Assembly (NCBI GenBank): GCA_900618065.1
Contig: UYIL01000001.1
Span: 1 to 21,126, forward strand
From: Streptococcus thermophilus
Lineage (GTDB): Bacteria > Actinomycetota > Actinomycetes > Mycobacteriales > Mycobacteriaceae
Length of the DNA: 21,126 nt
Direction of reading: 5' to 3'
In this document: positions 8,490-16,079 of the stretch, piece by piece
Numbering within the stretch: position 1 is the first letter of the stretch
How the letters are laid out: each line of letters starts with the position of its first letter
Translations under genes and position numbers: made by a program
Notes under the pieces: model-generated
Seen by the model: the letters and a program-made list of their open reading frames with translations, nothing else
Database searches by the model: none
What the model was told of the DNA's origin: nothing

Positions 8490-10908
8490 CCTCAACCGGC
8501 GCAGGAACTCCCCACCAGAAAGCCAGGCAATCATCTAAGTTGATTGAGCGCGTTGCATAATTGCAAGCGATTCGGAAGAAAGATTGGAATTCAGGAGAAT
8601 TGCAGAACTCAAGTATCCGTTTTTCTTCCGCGAGACTCAGTTCACCGTATAGAACTGCAGCGCTGCCATCGGGAACGCCCTTGAACAAATGCCGTTGGAC
8701 GAGCCTGGGATAGTAGGAGAGGTTGGGAGCGTAGAAACTCTTTCCCGTGATCTTTGAGTTGAGTACGGTCTCGATCTGCTTTGCGACCTTTACGGGAACA
8801 AGAAAGTCATCGTCCCTATGAATGTGAGAACCGGCGCCCAAGTTGCGTCCGCGAATGACCGGGACTCCGTCTTCGCTCGCCATTTTTCGACTAATTGTGC
8901 GATCCCGCCAGGGCGTTAGCCGACCGAAAGCTACAGAGTCGCATATGGCATCGAACTCTTGGTCGCGATAGACAACCCATGAAGGGAACTTGGGATCCAT
9001 ACTGTAACCAATGGGTTTATTGGTAGCGACGCGGAGTGGCCAACTCTTAAGTTTGAATACGCTCGTCGAATTCTCTGAGTTCCCAGCCCGAATAATTAAA
9101 CCGATGGTTTCTACCTTGATTTCGGGGAAGCATATCTCGCCGAAATCGTAGACTGCACTTACCGTATTCTCTTCGGTTACCTTGTCCCGTATCTCTCTGT
9201 ACGAATTCGCGTGCAACATTGCTTTCGGTAAGACAAACGCGATGCGGTTTCCCTCATGCAGAGCTTTATTGAGAAATCGTATCGACATTTCCTGGTGCAC
9301 TGACCATACCGATTCTTTATCCAAGGCCTTACGGCCAAACGGTGGATTACCCACTATCAAGTCGTACCCTTTGTTCTGGCTGCGCAAGAAGTCTCCGACC
9401 TTGTATCGGACAGTGACACCCGTGGACAGAGCGTTCCCCAAAAGTCGCCTTTGGAAGCCGATAGCTTCGGGGTCGATATCGATTGAATCGATTTCCATGG
9501 ACTTGTTCTCCAGCTCGGCCCACTTCAGTAGCTGGGTAACGAAAACACCCCCTCCTGAGGATGGTTCCAAAACGGTCAGTTTTCTCTTTCGCTCGAACCC
9601 GTGGATTGCAGGTTTCAGGACCGCGAATGCCACGAGCGGTTGTGTATAGTACGCAGCAAGATGAACTTTCGAAGTCTTCTCCAAGTTGCGGTAGGCAGCA
9701 TGCTGAGAAAGTGTCGCCCATTCACCGGGCTTCAACCTGATTCCGCGAGCACTGAACGAAGCGAATGACCAAACCGCAGCTTTGATCTTTTGCGCGATGG
9801 ATTCAGCAATTGGGTAAGGCATCGCCTCGCCCAGACACTGCCGGATATTGGGCGCATGCTTCTTGACGAGAACTGCGGTGGAATCCTCGGGAGTCTCCTC
9901 AAACCATTTGAAGCTTTCAGGGATCCCCATCATCCGCATAAGCTCACGGATGCTGAAAACTCGATCATCATGCGGGTGAACGGTATTTTGGGAAGCGAGA
10001 ATGTCATTCCGTGTGTGGACACACGGTGGGATTGCGTCCCACGGAACCCTCCTGTACTTATCCCCATTCTTTCTCACGTTAGGTACCATTACACCGTTGA
10101 CAACTCGGTGAGGCCTAAGATGCGGTTCTGCGTTGTCAAAAGCCGAAGCACCTTCTGGCAAGCCATGAATCCATGCGCGCATGTGATCCTTGTACGGGCG
10201 GAAACCGTGCAGCGGATCTTGTGGATCCACTTCTCCCATCGAGGACAAGGGTTTTAGGTCTCCGATCAGTTCCCGGAGAGTCACCGCCGTCGCGCGGTCA
10301 GGAAAGAGATCGAGTGGGCTGGCCCAGAGAACATCGTTCCTAACACCAATCGTAATGGATCGCTTTCTTCTTGAGGGTGAACCGTATTCTTCGAGCGGCA
10401 GAACAGAAGAAAAGAATTCGTACTCCGGGGTCAGCAAGCGCTCAATCTCATCTCCTATGGGTCTCGTTTCTTTGTCGAGACCTGTGCAGGGGGTTCTCAT
10501 AAATGCAGGAACATTCTCGATGACGAAAGTGAGAGGTTTGATCTTAAGAATGGCCTCAAGCGAGCGCACGACGAGGGAGTTACGCCCAAGTTCGTCACCT
10601 TTCTTATGGTTGGCGACTGACATTCCCTGGCAAGGAGGTGTTGCAAGGATGCAGGTAACCGGTTCTCCGGCTTTATTGGTCCAGTTCTTCGCGCGTTCCA
10701 GGATTCGGTTGAAAACCGTTTCAGTCTGAATATCGCCGCAAATGAGATCCTCGGCAGCAGCAATATCATTCAATCGCTGCAGTTCGAGCCGGCGCGAAAT
10801 GAGCTCGGCACTTGCTACGCAGTGAAAACCGGCATCTTTGAAGCCTAGATCCCCAATTCCCCCGGAGCTGAACAAGCTGATATAGGAAGGAGTCGTCTCG
10901 AATTTCAT
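8473..10908 (-). CDS. Fused C5-cytosine and N6-adenine DNA methyltransferase
   Basis: Encodes 811 aa combining two DNA methylases. The N-terminal m5C part has motif I (SLFSSGGIGDLG, 11-22), motif IV with catalytic Cys93 (TPPCQGMS), motif VI ENVP (131-134), motif VIII RRKRSITIGVR (180-190), a variable recognition region (about 190-310), motif IX (RVFSIRELMRMMGIPESF) and motif X (GEAMPYPIAESI). The C-terminal m6A part has AAYYTQPLVA (418-427), motif I VLEPSSGGGVF (446-456), motif II DIDPEA, and catalytic NPPFG (521-525), then a second likely recognition region. One chain modifying both a C and an A suggests an asymmetric site in which each strand needs its own methylation. It protects host DNA from the adjacent HNH nuclease. 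No frameshift; no clear Shine-Dalgarno sequence before ATG 10908. Confidence 0.92.
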   Translation of the reverse strand: MKFETTPSYISLFSSGGIGDLGFKDAGFHCVASAELISRRLELQRLNDIAAAEDLICGDIQTETVFNRILERAKNWTNKAGEPVTCILATPPCQGMSVANHKKGDELGRNSLVVRSLEAILKIKPLTFVIENVPAFMRTPCTGLDKETRPIGDEIERLLTPEYEFFSSVLPLEEYGSPSRRKRSITIGVRNDVLWASPLDLFPDRATAVTLRELIGDLKPLSSMGEVDPQDPLHGFRPYKDHMRAWIHGLPEGASAFDNAEPHLRPHRVVNGVMVPNVRKNGDKYRRVPWDAIPPCVHTRNDILASQNTVHPHDDRVFSIRELMRMMGIPESFKWFEETPEDSTAVLVKKHAPNIRQCLGEAMPYPIAESIAQKIKAAVWSFASFSARGIRLKPGEWATLSQHAAYRNLEKTSKVHLAAYYTQPLVAFAVLKPAIHGFERKRKLTVLEPSSGGGVFVTQLLKWAELENKSMEIDSIDIDPEAIGFQRRLLGNALSTGVTVRYKVGDFLRSQNKGYDLIVGNPPFGRKALDKESVWSVHQEMSIRFLNKALHEGNRIAFVLPKAMLHANSYREIRDKVTEENTVSAVYDFGEICFPEIKVETIGLIIRAGNSENSTSVFKLKSWPLRVATNKPIGYSMDPKFPSWVVYRDQEFDAICDSVAFGRLTPWRDRTISRKMASEDGVPVIRGRNLGAGSHIHRDDDFLVPVKVAKQIETVLNSKITGKSFYAPNLSYYPRLVQRHLFKGVPDGSAAVLYGELSLAEEKRILEFCNSPEFQSFFRIACNYATRSINLDDCLAFWWGVPAPVEASSTG

Positions 10909-11192
10909 ACTTGTAATTTACCGTAGAAGGAGACGAACCGAAAACTGAATCAGTTCTTCCTTCAGGTCTGTTGCAATGCGGTTTTGCGCCGTCGATTATT
11001 GGGGAGCTTGTCAAGATCAGGCGGGATAGCTTCCCCGATCTGGAATCTAGGAGCGGCCACGAGGGTTGTGCTCCTTTGGGACGGTTAGTGTTTCTGCTTC
11101 TGGGGTAGAACAATATTCTCCGGCTGTAAAAACGATACAAAGCTCTAAACCTTTCTTTGTCTTTGCATCGAGAATGGTCTGTTGAGTTTTAT
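10909..11192. other. Intergenic region between methyltransferase and mutT-like genes
   Basis: About 280 bp without a supportable gene. It must hold the methyltransferase promoter (reading left). An open frame without a start codon runs rightward to a stop near 11105, but its codon bias is not gene-like. No tRNA or clear terminator is seen. It probably also marks the right edge of the lower-GC R-M module. Confidence 0.5.
10943..10955. promoter_or_regulatory. Perfect 13-bp palindrome upstream of the methyltransferase gene
   Basis: AACTGA-A-TCAGTT lies 35-47 bp upstream of the methyltransferase start, where a promoter or operator would be expected. No separate controller (C) gene is visible in the module, so the methyltransferase itself or a host factor would have to act here. 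Function is a guess. Confidence 0.35.
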
Positions 11193-11585
11193 TCAGGGGT
11201 ACTTCGTCGCAGGAAGAACGGCCTGCGCCCAGTCACGGGAGTCGAGTTCGTCAACGGGCACCCAGCGGGAGTCGGCGTGCTCAGTCAGGGTGGGTTCTTG
11301 GCCGCTGGTGAGGGTGCAGCGGAACGTCGATAAGCGGATTGTGCCGAAGTCGTATGTGTGCTCGGTGGTGGTGATGTGGGGGCCGACGGTGGCGTCGATA
11401 AGCAACTCTTCTTTGAGCTCGCGCGCGAGGGATTCTTTGGGGGTCTCACCGGGCTCGATTTTGCCGCCGGGGAACTCCCACTTGCCGGGAAGCGCTTTTC
11501 CGGGACCGCGCCGGGCGGCGAAAACGGCGCCGTCGCGAATGATCACGGCACCGGTGACATCAATTGCGGGCTTGGTTGCGGCCAT
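11193..11585 (-). CDS. mutT: Nudix hydrolase, MutT/8-oxo-dGTP diphosphatase type
   Basis: Encodes 130 aa, the typical MutT length. The Nudix box is complete: G-x5-E-x7-REL-x-EE-L from residue 40 (GGKIEPGETPKESLARELKE, then ELLI). The preceding GKWEFPGGK is typical of MutT proteins, which hydrolyse 8-oxo-dGTP to the monophosphate and so limit transversion mutations. The related CTP-pyrophosphohydrolase type cannot be excluded. The ATG at 11585 is only ~24 bp from the edge of an IS3-type element whose transposase genes read toward it. Its original promoter may therefore have been displaced and expression could come from the element. Codon use is GC-rich, like the core genome and unlike the R-M genes. 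Confidence 0.85.
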   Translation of the reverse strand: MAATKPAIDVTGAVIIRDGAVFAARRGPGKALPGKWEFPGGKIEPGETPKESLARELKEELLIDATVGPHITTTEHTYDFGTIRLSTFRCTLTSGQEPTLTEHADSRWVPVDELDSRDWAQAVLPATKYP

Positions 11586-11654
11586 GGATTGGGCCCGGCC
11601 CCCGGAAAGTAGACACCGTGGGGGTGAAATTATTGGCTTTACTCTAGCGCATTG

Positions 11655-12539
11655 TTAGGAAGCGTGAGTTTCGTACTCAATGGGTGTGAGGTACTTGCAC
11701 CAGGAATGCCTTCGGGTGGTGTTGTAGCGCGCACACCATGCGAAGACGTCGCGCCGGCAGACTAGCTGATTGGAAAAGACTTTCTGGTCTTTGAGCACTT
11801 CTCGTTTCAACGCCGCGTTAAACGACTCCGCGAGTGAATTATCAGCGCTGCTGCCAACTGCTCCCATCGACTGGGTGACGTTGAGTCTTCGGCAGACAGC
11901 CTGAAACTGCGATGAGGTATACACGCTGCCATGATCTGAGTGGAAGATCGCCCCGGAGAGACTGCCACGGGTACGGCGAGCATGCTCGAGCGCTTCTTCG
12001 ACGAGGTCGGTGCGCATGTGGTCTGCGATCGCGAAGCCGACGAGCATCCGCGAGTAGCAGTCAATCACAGAAGCCAGATACATATTCGACCCGTCTGCGA
12101 TCGGCAGATAGGTAATATCGCCGACGAGGATCCTATTGGCAGCTGGCGCAGTGAAGTTACGCTTGACCAGGTCAGCGAATATAAAGCGATGACGCTCACG
12201 CTGCGTTGTCGTGACCTTACGTTTTTTCGTGTAGCCGCGCAGCTGAAGCTTCCTCATAATCCGGGCGATGCGCTTATGGTTGACCGGTCCGGTGCTACTG
12301 TACGCATCGTTGAAAGTCAGCTCGGCGGCAATGCGTTTTGCGCCGTAGAGCTGCCTCTTGTCGTCGAAGATGGCCTGGACCTTGGCTCCGAGTATGGCAT
12401 CATCAACCAGTCTGCGGTGCCGCTGGGCGCTGCTAGCTTTCCATTTGTAGTAGGAGCTGCGGTTTAACCCGAGTACGGTGCACATCCGCTTGACCGAGTA
12501 ATCGGTGCGGTGGTCATCAACGAACCGGAAGCGGATCAC
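11655..12539 (-). CDS. IS3-family transposase, OrfB (DDE catalytic part)
   Basis: Encodes 294 aa. A helix-turn-helix-like region comes first (VLGLNRSSYYKWK), then the rve integrase core. The catalytic triad is Asp141 (VGDITYLP), Asp202 (FHSDHGSVYTS) and Glu238 (SLAESFNAALKRE). The Asp-Glu spacing of 35 residues is the family hallmark. The GTG start overlaps the OrfA stop (GTGA). OrfB may therefore be made by coupled initiation, or as an OrfAB fusion by -1 frameshifting as in many IS3 elements; I do not see a classic A6G slippery run at the junction. Confidence 0.92.
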   Translation of the reverse strand: MIRFRFVDDHRTDYSVKRMCTVLGLNRSSYYKWKASSAQRHRRLVDDAILGAKVQAIFDDKRQLYGAKRIAAELTFNDAYSSTGPVNHKRIARIMRKLQLRGYTKKRKVTTTQRERHRFIFADLVKRNFTAPAANRILVGDITYLPIADGSNMYLASVIDCYSRMLVGFAIADHMRTDLVEEALEHARRTRGSLSGAIFHSDHGSVYTSSQFQAVCRRLNVTQSMGAVGSSADNSLAESFNAALKREVLKDQKVFSNQLVCRRDVFAWCARYNTTRRHSWCKYLTPIEYETHAS

Positions 12540-12847
12540 CAGTTCGTCTCTTCCATGAAATATTTGGCTGCCTTACGCAAAATATCGCGTTCTTCTTTCA
12601 GGCGGGCGTTTTCCTGTTGCAGCTGACGTAGCTTCTCAGCATCGGTCAGTTGCCTCGCACGATCAGCACGTAAGCCCGCTGAAAGCTGGGGTTTCGTGCC
12701 AGTTCCGTACTTATCAACCCATACGCGAAGCGTGGAGCGGTTGATCCCTAAATCAGCGGCCGCAGCGTTCAACGACACCTGTGGATCGTTCTCGTACATC
12801 GCGACCGCGTCGCGCTTGAACTGATCCGAATAAACCTTCCTAGGCAT
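12536..12847 (-). CDS. IS3-family transposase, OrfA (HTH DNA-binding part)
   Basis: Encodes 103 aa. The N-terminal helix-turn-helix (YSDQFKRDAVAMYENDPQVS, then LNAAAADLGINRSTLRVWV) binds the element ends. The C-terminal half is a leucine-rich coiled coil (EKLRQLQQENARLKEERDIL) ending in RKAAKYFMEE, the conserved end of OrfA proteins in this family. It overlaps OrfB by four bases. Confidence 0.92.
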   Translation of the reverse strand: MPRKVYSDQFKRDAVAMYENDPQVSLNAAAADLGINRSTLRVWVDKYGTGTKPQLSAGLRADRARQLTDAEKLRQLQQENARLKEERDILRKAAKYFMEETNW

Positions 12848-12903
12848 GGAGGTAGATTACCTTTCCCCGACTCAACACAGCCGGAATCAGAGGTGTCTAC
12901 CAA

Positions 12904-13374
12904 ACAGGGGTCAGGTCCCCCGTCTCCAGCGCGCTGCGTGAGGTCTACACCGCACCGAACGAAGACACCGCTCGTGCCGCCCTAGACGCGTTCGAGGCCT
13001 GTGAGCTGGGCCGGAAGTATCCGCAGTCGGTGAAGGTGTGGCGTGATGCCTGGGAGCGTTTCGTGCCGTTTCTGCAGTTCCCGCCAGCAGCGCGCAGGGT
13101 GCTCTACACCACGAACGCGATCGAGTCGCTCAATGCTGAATTGCGCAAAGCTACCCGCAACCGGGGCCAGTTCCCCAACGACACCGCGGCACTGAAGACG
13201 CTGTGGCTGATGATCTGCAACATCGAAGACAAACGCGCGGCTCAGCGAGCGAAGAAAGCGAAACGGGCAACCGAATGCAACGGCTATATTGAAGGCGCGA
13301 AAGCTAACGGGTGGAAACAAGCGATCAACCAACTAGCTGTGGCATACCCCGACCGATTCGCCGACTACTTGTAA
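12904..13374 (+). pseudogene. IS256-family transposase, C-terminal fragment
   Basis: The frame is open from the edge of the IS3-type element. It encodes the last ~150 residues of a Mutator/IS256-type transposase: ALREVYTAPNEDTARAAL, KYPQSVKVWRDAWERFVPFL, then the diagnostic RRVLYTTNAIESLNAELRK, which carries the catalytic Glu, and the Lys-rich end. The N-terminal two-thirds with both catalytic Asp residues are missing, so it is inactive. The IS3-type element abuts its broken end and probably inserted into it, followed by loss of the other half. The right end of the old element is probably near 13409. Confidence 0.85.
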
Positions 13375-13387
13375 ACCAAACCCCGCA

Positions 13388-13409
13388 CACAAAGAATCGG
13401 ACACCCTCC
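13388..13409. repeat. Probable right terminal repeat of the IS256-type element
   Basis: The sequence CACAAAGAATCGGACACCCT after the transposase stop resembles the GGGTGTCC...TTTGTG type of end seen in IS256-family elements. The mirrored left end is not in the window, so it cannot be confirmed here. Confidence 0.4.
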
Positions 13410-13410
13410 T

Positions 13411-13482
13411 GCATCGCGTGCGCGTGATGAGTTGGTCATTACTGCAACGGGTGAGCCGTCGGACCTGCTGCCCGAAGATTAG
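13411..13482 (+). pseudogene. C-terminal remnant of a UvrD/Rep-like helicase gene
   Basis: Directly after the IS256-type end, 23 codons and a TAG read ASRARDELVITATGEPSDLL, then PED. This strongly resembles the conserved end of superfamily 1 helicases (T/SRARD-x-L-x-V...G-x-PS-x-F/L). No other part of the helicase is seen in the window. The simplest reading is that the IS256-type element inserted into, or deleted, a helicase gene and only the 3' tail survives. Being so short, the match is suggestive rather than proven. The rest of 13483-13590 shows no gene. Confidence 0.5.
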
Positions 13483-13604
13483 TAGGCCTAGCATGGGACT
13501 ATCTCAGACGTTTTTGCAGTTCATAGGTTCAATCGGTGCGTGGTCTAGATGAAGTTGTAGAGTAGGCAGCACTGAAACGGTCACGATCTAACAAAGGAGC
13601 ATCA

Positions 13605-13829
13605 ATGACAGCCGGTTTTGTCCCAAGCAATGTCCGTCATTGGACTCTGGAGGAAGCGGTAGAAGCCCGAAACCATGTAGCGGAGAAGATTGCAGCTAAA
13701 GGCAGGAGCGTGAACGAACTCCGTTTCCGAGCATCTGAGTGGTCTCTCAGTGCTGATGAGCTCAATCTTCTGGATGAGTACGAGCGACTTGAGCGCATGG
13801 TCAAGTTCGCTAACGGTGAGCCAATCTAA
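13605..13829 (+). CDS. Small protein of unknown function, first gene of a two-gene cassette
   Basis: Encodes 74 aa, mostly helical and acidic, with no membrane segment. WTLEEAVEARNHVAEKIAAK is a likely amphipathic helix, followed by RASEWSLSADELNLLDEYER and LERMVKFANGE. A strong AAAGGAG lies about 6 bp before the ATG. The next gene begins 12 bp after its stop, so the pair is very probably one operon. The size and charge would fit an antitoxin, immunity or adaptor protein for the larger partner, but no known family motif is recognised. Confidence 0.7.
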   Translation: MTAGFVPSNVRHWTLEEAVEARNHVAEKIAAKGRSVNELRFRASEWSLSADELNLLDEYERLERMVKFANGEPI

Positions 13830-13841
13830 AACTCTGGAGCT

Positions 13842-14648
13842 ATGCAACCAACCGCGAAATCCATTGACCTCCAAGCCTCAGATTTCGCAGAAAAGATCAC
13901 GCGCGTAGCGAAAATCTTTGCTGGTGAAAAAGCGCATGACTACAAGTCCGAGATCATTCCCAGTGAGAATGGCTGGCTTGTGGAAATCCACAATCGCCAA
14001 CGCGGCTTCACTCTAAATGCCGACGAGGAAGACGCATTTCTTGTTAAAGCCCACTGGACCTGTTCTTCGGATCGAACGGGGCAATGGCTCAAAGTTGAAC
14101 GATCCAGTTTCGGCGTGTTTCTCGCTAAGAGACCCGATCGGCCCCTGTTCAGATACGACTTCCAAAGCGATTACGGCGAGAACCTCCCAAAAGCACACAT
14201 TCATTTCCAGGCAGATCATCCTGACATGGACCCCACCCAAGCGATGCAGGACACCGAAGAATCTTTATCGCATCTCGGTGAGGGAAGTAAGCGGGCGAGA
14301 CGACGTGCAAAACACAGGAAAGAACCAAAAGTATCTGGTCTTCATTTCCCCGTCGGTGGTACTCGGTTCAGACCAGCACTTGAGGATATCTTGCTCATGA
14401 TGCTCGAGGAATACGGGGTTGTACCGGTGAGCATGAGTCCCGTTGACGCGAAGAAGGAACTCAGGAAGTCTCTGTCGGACTGGCGGCTGGCACAAGCTCA
14501 GGCAGTGATTCGGGATACACCGTTACTGGCCCTGGACTTTTTCGAAGACGAAGGCTTTCAGGTGGTTGCAGACCCGAAGGTCCACGACCGAGATATGGAT
14601 CCGCGTGACTACTTCCGCAATCGGACCGAAAAGCTCACCGAGCTCTGA
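13842..14648 (+). CDS. Unknown protein with HxHF and LHFPVGG-x-RFRPxLED motifs
   Basis: Encodes 268 aa; function not recognised. Residues 1 to about 128 look like an alpha/beta domain ending in KAHIHFQADHPD. A basic, likely disordered linker (KRARRRAKHRK, 150-160) leads to a second segment, LHFPVGGTRFRPALEDIL (167-184), then helices and an acidic end. The LHFPVGG-x-RFRP-x-LED pattern looks like a conserved actinobacterial motif I have seen in unnamed proteins. The His residues could bind metal, but that is speculation. Twelve bases separate it from the 74-aa gene. The cassette sits right beside an R-M module and IS debris, so a defence or toxin-like role is worth testing, not claimed. Moderate GC, intact frame. 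Confidence 0.75.
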   Translation: MQPTAKSIDLQASDFAEKITRVAKIFAGEKAHDYKSEIIPSENGWLVEIHNRQRGFTLNADEEDAFLVKAHWTCSSDRTGQWLKVERSSFGVFLAKRPDRPLFRYDFQSDYGENLPKAHIHFQADHPDMDPTQAMQDTEESLSHLGEGSKRARRRAKHRKEPKVSGLHFPVGGTRFRPALEDILLMMLEEYGVVPVSMSPVDAKKELRKSLSDWRLAQAQAVIRDTPLLALDFFEDEGFQVVADPKVHDRDMDPRDYFRNRTEKLTEL

Positions 14649-14666
14649 TCTTTCAGTTTTCACTCC

Positions 14667-15965
14667 TTAGTGCCACCGCTGCTGATGCTCGGCGTGGGTG
14701 GACAGGTATGCGCCGGGGTTGAAGATCTCGTCGTAGTAGTCGGTGTCGAGGTGCTGGGCCTGGAGGTAATTCATGATCCAGACGGTGGGGATGGTGCCGG
14801 GGAATTTGCCGAAGGTGTCCCAGATGTAGGTGGCCTGGAGCTTCATCAGTTCGGTGAAGCGCTCGTCGGGTTTGGCGGCCTGGGAGCGGATGGCGCGGCT
14901 CTCGGTCCACGGGCCCGGGGTGTCCGGGTGGAAGGGGCCGCCGGGACCGTACTTGCGCTCAAAGAAGGCGTCGACAGCGTCGGCCATCGTCTCGTAATAG
15001 GGCGGGCGGTAGGTCTCGAAGACGTCCTTCTTGCCGATGGCGTTCGGCAGCGACCAGCGTTCATCTTCTTCGATGTCGAAGCCGAGGCCCGGGACATCCT
15101 CACGCCCGGAGCCGCCGAGGAATGTGAGGCGGTCGATGCCGTCGAAGCTCCACCCGCCGAGCCCCAGCGCGCCGAGGACGAGGTGACCGAGCAGGGTAGA
15201 CGACATGAGCTCCGCGGTGGCCTCGGTCTGGGAGTACTGCTCGAGGAAGGTGAGAGGCAGGGGATCGTCGACACGCGCGATGTCACCGAATTCCTTGATG
15301 CCGGGGATCTCGCGACCGTTGATGTCGTCGTAAATGACGTATTTGTTGCGAGTGAAGAAGGCGAGGTTGGCCAAGGTGTGCTGCGCCAAGTCGGAGACCG
15401 GCGCGATGAGCAATGAGCCGGGGTGGTTGGCAATCCACGTGTTGTGTCCCTCGAGGTAGGGCTCTTCGCGGGGGATCCAGAGGCGGTCGTCGCTAAGCTT
15501 TCGCACTCGACGTAGGACGGAGTTGAGACGGGCTTCGGTGAAGCCCTCGTTCTCGTTGAAAGGGACCTCCGGCGTCGCGTCGCGCGTGGACAGAGCGTAG
15601 GTGCCGGACTCATCGGTGAAGAAGAAGTCAGCGATGTGGAAGCCAGCCGCTGACGGGAATGTGCGGCCGACGGCGCTGCCCGAATAGTCCGGCAGTTTCG
15701 GCGCGTAGCCCGGGTGGTGCGTGATGCTGTGGTGCCAGCCCGTCACGCCAGCGACGGTAGCCAGAATGATTGCGCGCTCGAGATCGCTGAGCGGCTGGAT
15801 GTCATGCTTGCTTTGGTATGCCAGTGGGCCGGCCGGCACGTGGCCGCCGAGAGGGAAGCGGCGGGAGCGACGGCCGTTGATGGCGTCTAAAAGAGGGAAC
15901 TGGGCTAAGCGGTCGAGGTTTTCGCGGTCTTTGTCGGTCAGTGTGATCAGGGGGATGTCAGCCAT
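14667..15965 (-). CDS. Possible nitroreductase-like oxidoreductase, function unknown
   Basis: Encodes 432 aa from ATG 15965, chosen because AAAAGG lies a suitable distance upstream; an in-frame ATG at 16013 lacks such a site. The N-terminal half has features reminiscent of nitroreductase-fold flavoenzymes: an early NGRRSRRFP, LSDLERAIILATVAGVTG, then RTFPSAAGFHIADFFFTDES followed by GTYAL. The C-terminal half contains FFERKYGPGGPFHPDTPGPW and shows no family I know. No signal peptide or TM segment. It could use FMN, but the assignment rests on pattern memory only. The gene converges on the 13842 gene with 18 bp between stop codons. Confidence 0.6.
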   Translation of the reverse strand: MADIPLITLTDKDRENLDRLAQFPLLDAINGRRSRRFPLGGHVPAGPLAYQSKHDIQPLSDLERAIILATVAGVTGWHHSITHHPGYAPKLPDYSGSAVGRTFPSAAGFHIADFFFTDESGTYALSTRDATPEVPFNENEGFTEARLNSVLRRVRKLSDDRLWIPREEPYLEGHNTWIANHPGSLLIAPVSDLAQHTLANLAFFTRNKYVIYDDINGREIPGIKEFGDIARVDDPLPLTFLEQYSQTEATAELMSSTLLGHLVLGALGLGGWSFDGIDRLTFLGGSGREDVPGLGFDIEEDERWSLPNAIGKKDVFETYRPPYYETMADAVDAFFERKYGPGGPFHPDTPGPWTESRAIRSQAAKPDERFTELMKLQATYIWDTFGKFPGTIPTVWIMNYLQAQHLDTDYYDEIFNPGAYLSTHAEHQQRWH

Positions 15966-16079
15966 GAAAATAGACCTTTTAGTCTGCGTCGGGTTTGGTT
16001 GAGTGAATTCCACACTATGTGCGCTGGTCTTTCATGGCTAGGGTTTAAATTCAGGTGCGGTCTTGACGTGTAGACCGCT

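Larger units (their letters stand above)
11609..12900 (-). mobile_element. IS3-family insertion sequence, about 1.29 kb
   Basis: Contains the usual two overlapping frames, orfA and orfB. The nine bases GTAGACACC at 11609-11617 are mirrored by GGTGTCTAC at 12892-12900, which I take as the outer ends. Beyond these nine bases the two ends match poorly, so the terminal repeats are short or one end is altered. I find no flanking 3-4 bp direct repeat, as expected if the right flank was rearranged together with the adjacent IS256 remnant. Both frames are intact, so the element may still be active. Confidence 0.75.

Noticed and set aside
9182..10729. Forward open frames within the methyltransferase gene
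   Set aside because: The reverse strand carries an uninterrupted 811-aa protein with all catalytic motifs; the forward frames lack recognisable domains or start signals.
10915..11105. Open forward frame ending at a TAG near 11105, considered as a gene remnant
   Set aside because: No start codon, weak codon bias and no recognisable motif; a random open stretch is as likely.
10909..11192. Search for a controller (C) protein gene of the R-M system
   Set aside because: No small helix-turn-helix reading frame was found between the module genes and mutT or upstream of the nuclease.
11606..12903. Target-site duplication of the IS3-type element
   Set aside because: Bases flanking the proposed ends (AAA on the left, CAA on the right) do not match under any small boundary shift I tried.
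14670..15416. Long forward open frame opposite the 432-aa protein
   Set aside because: It is the Gly/Val-rich complement of a well-formed reverse gene, with no start signal of its own; typical shadow in GC-rich DNA.
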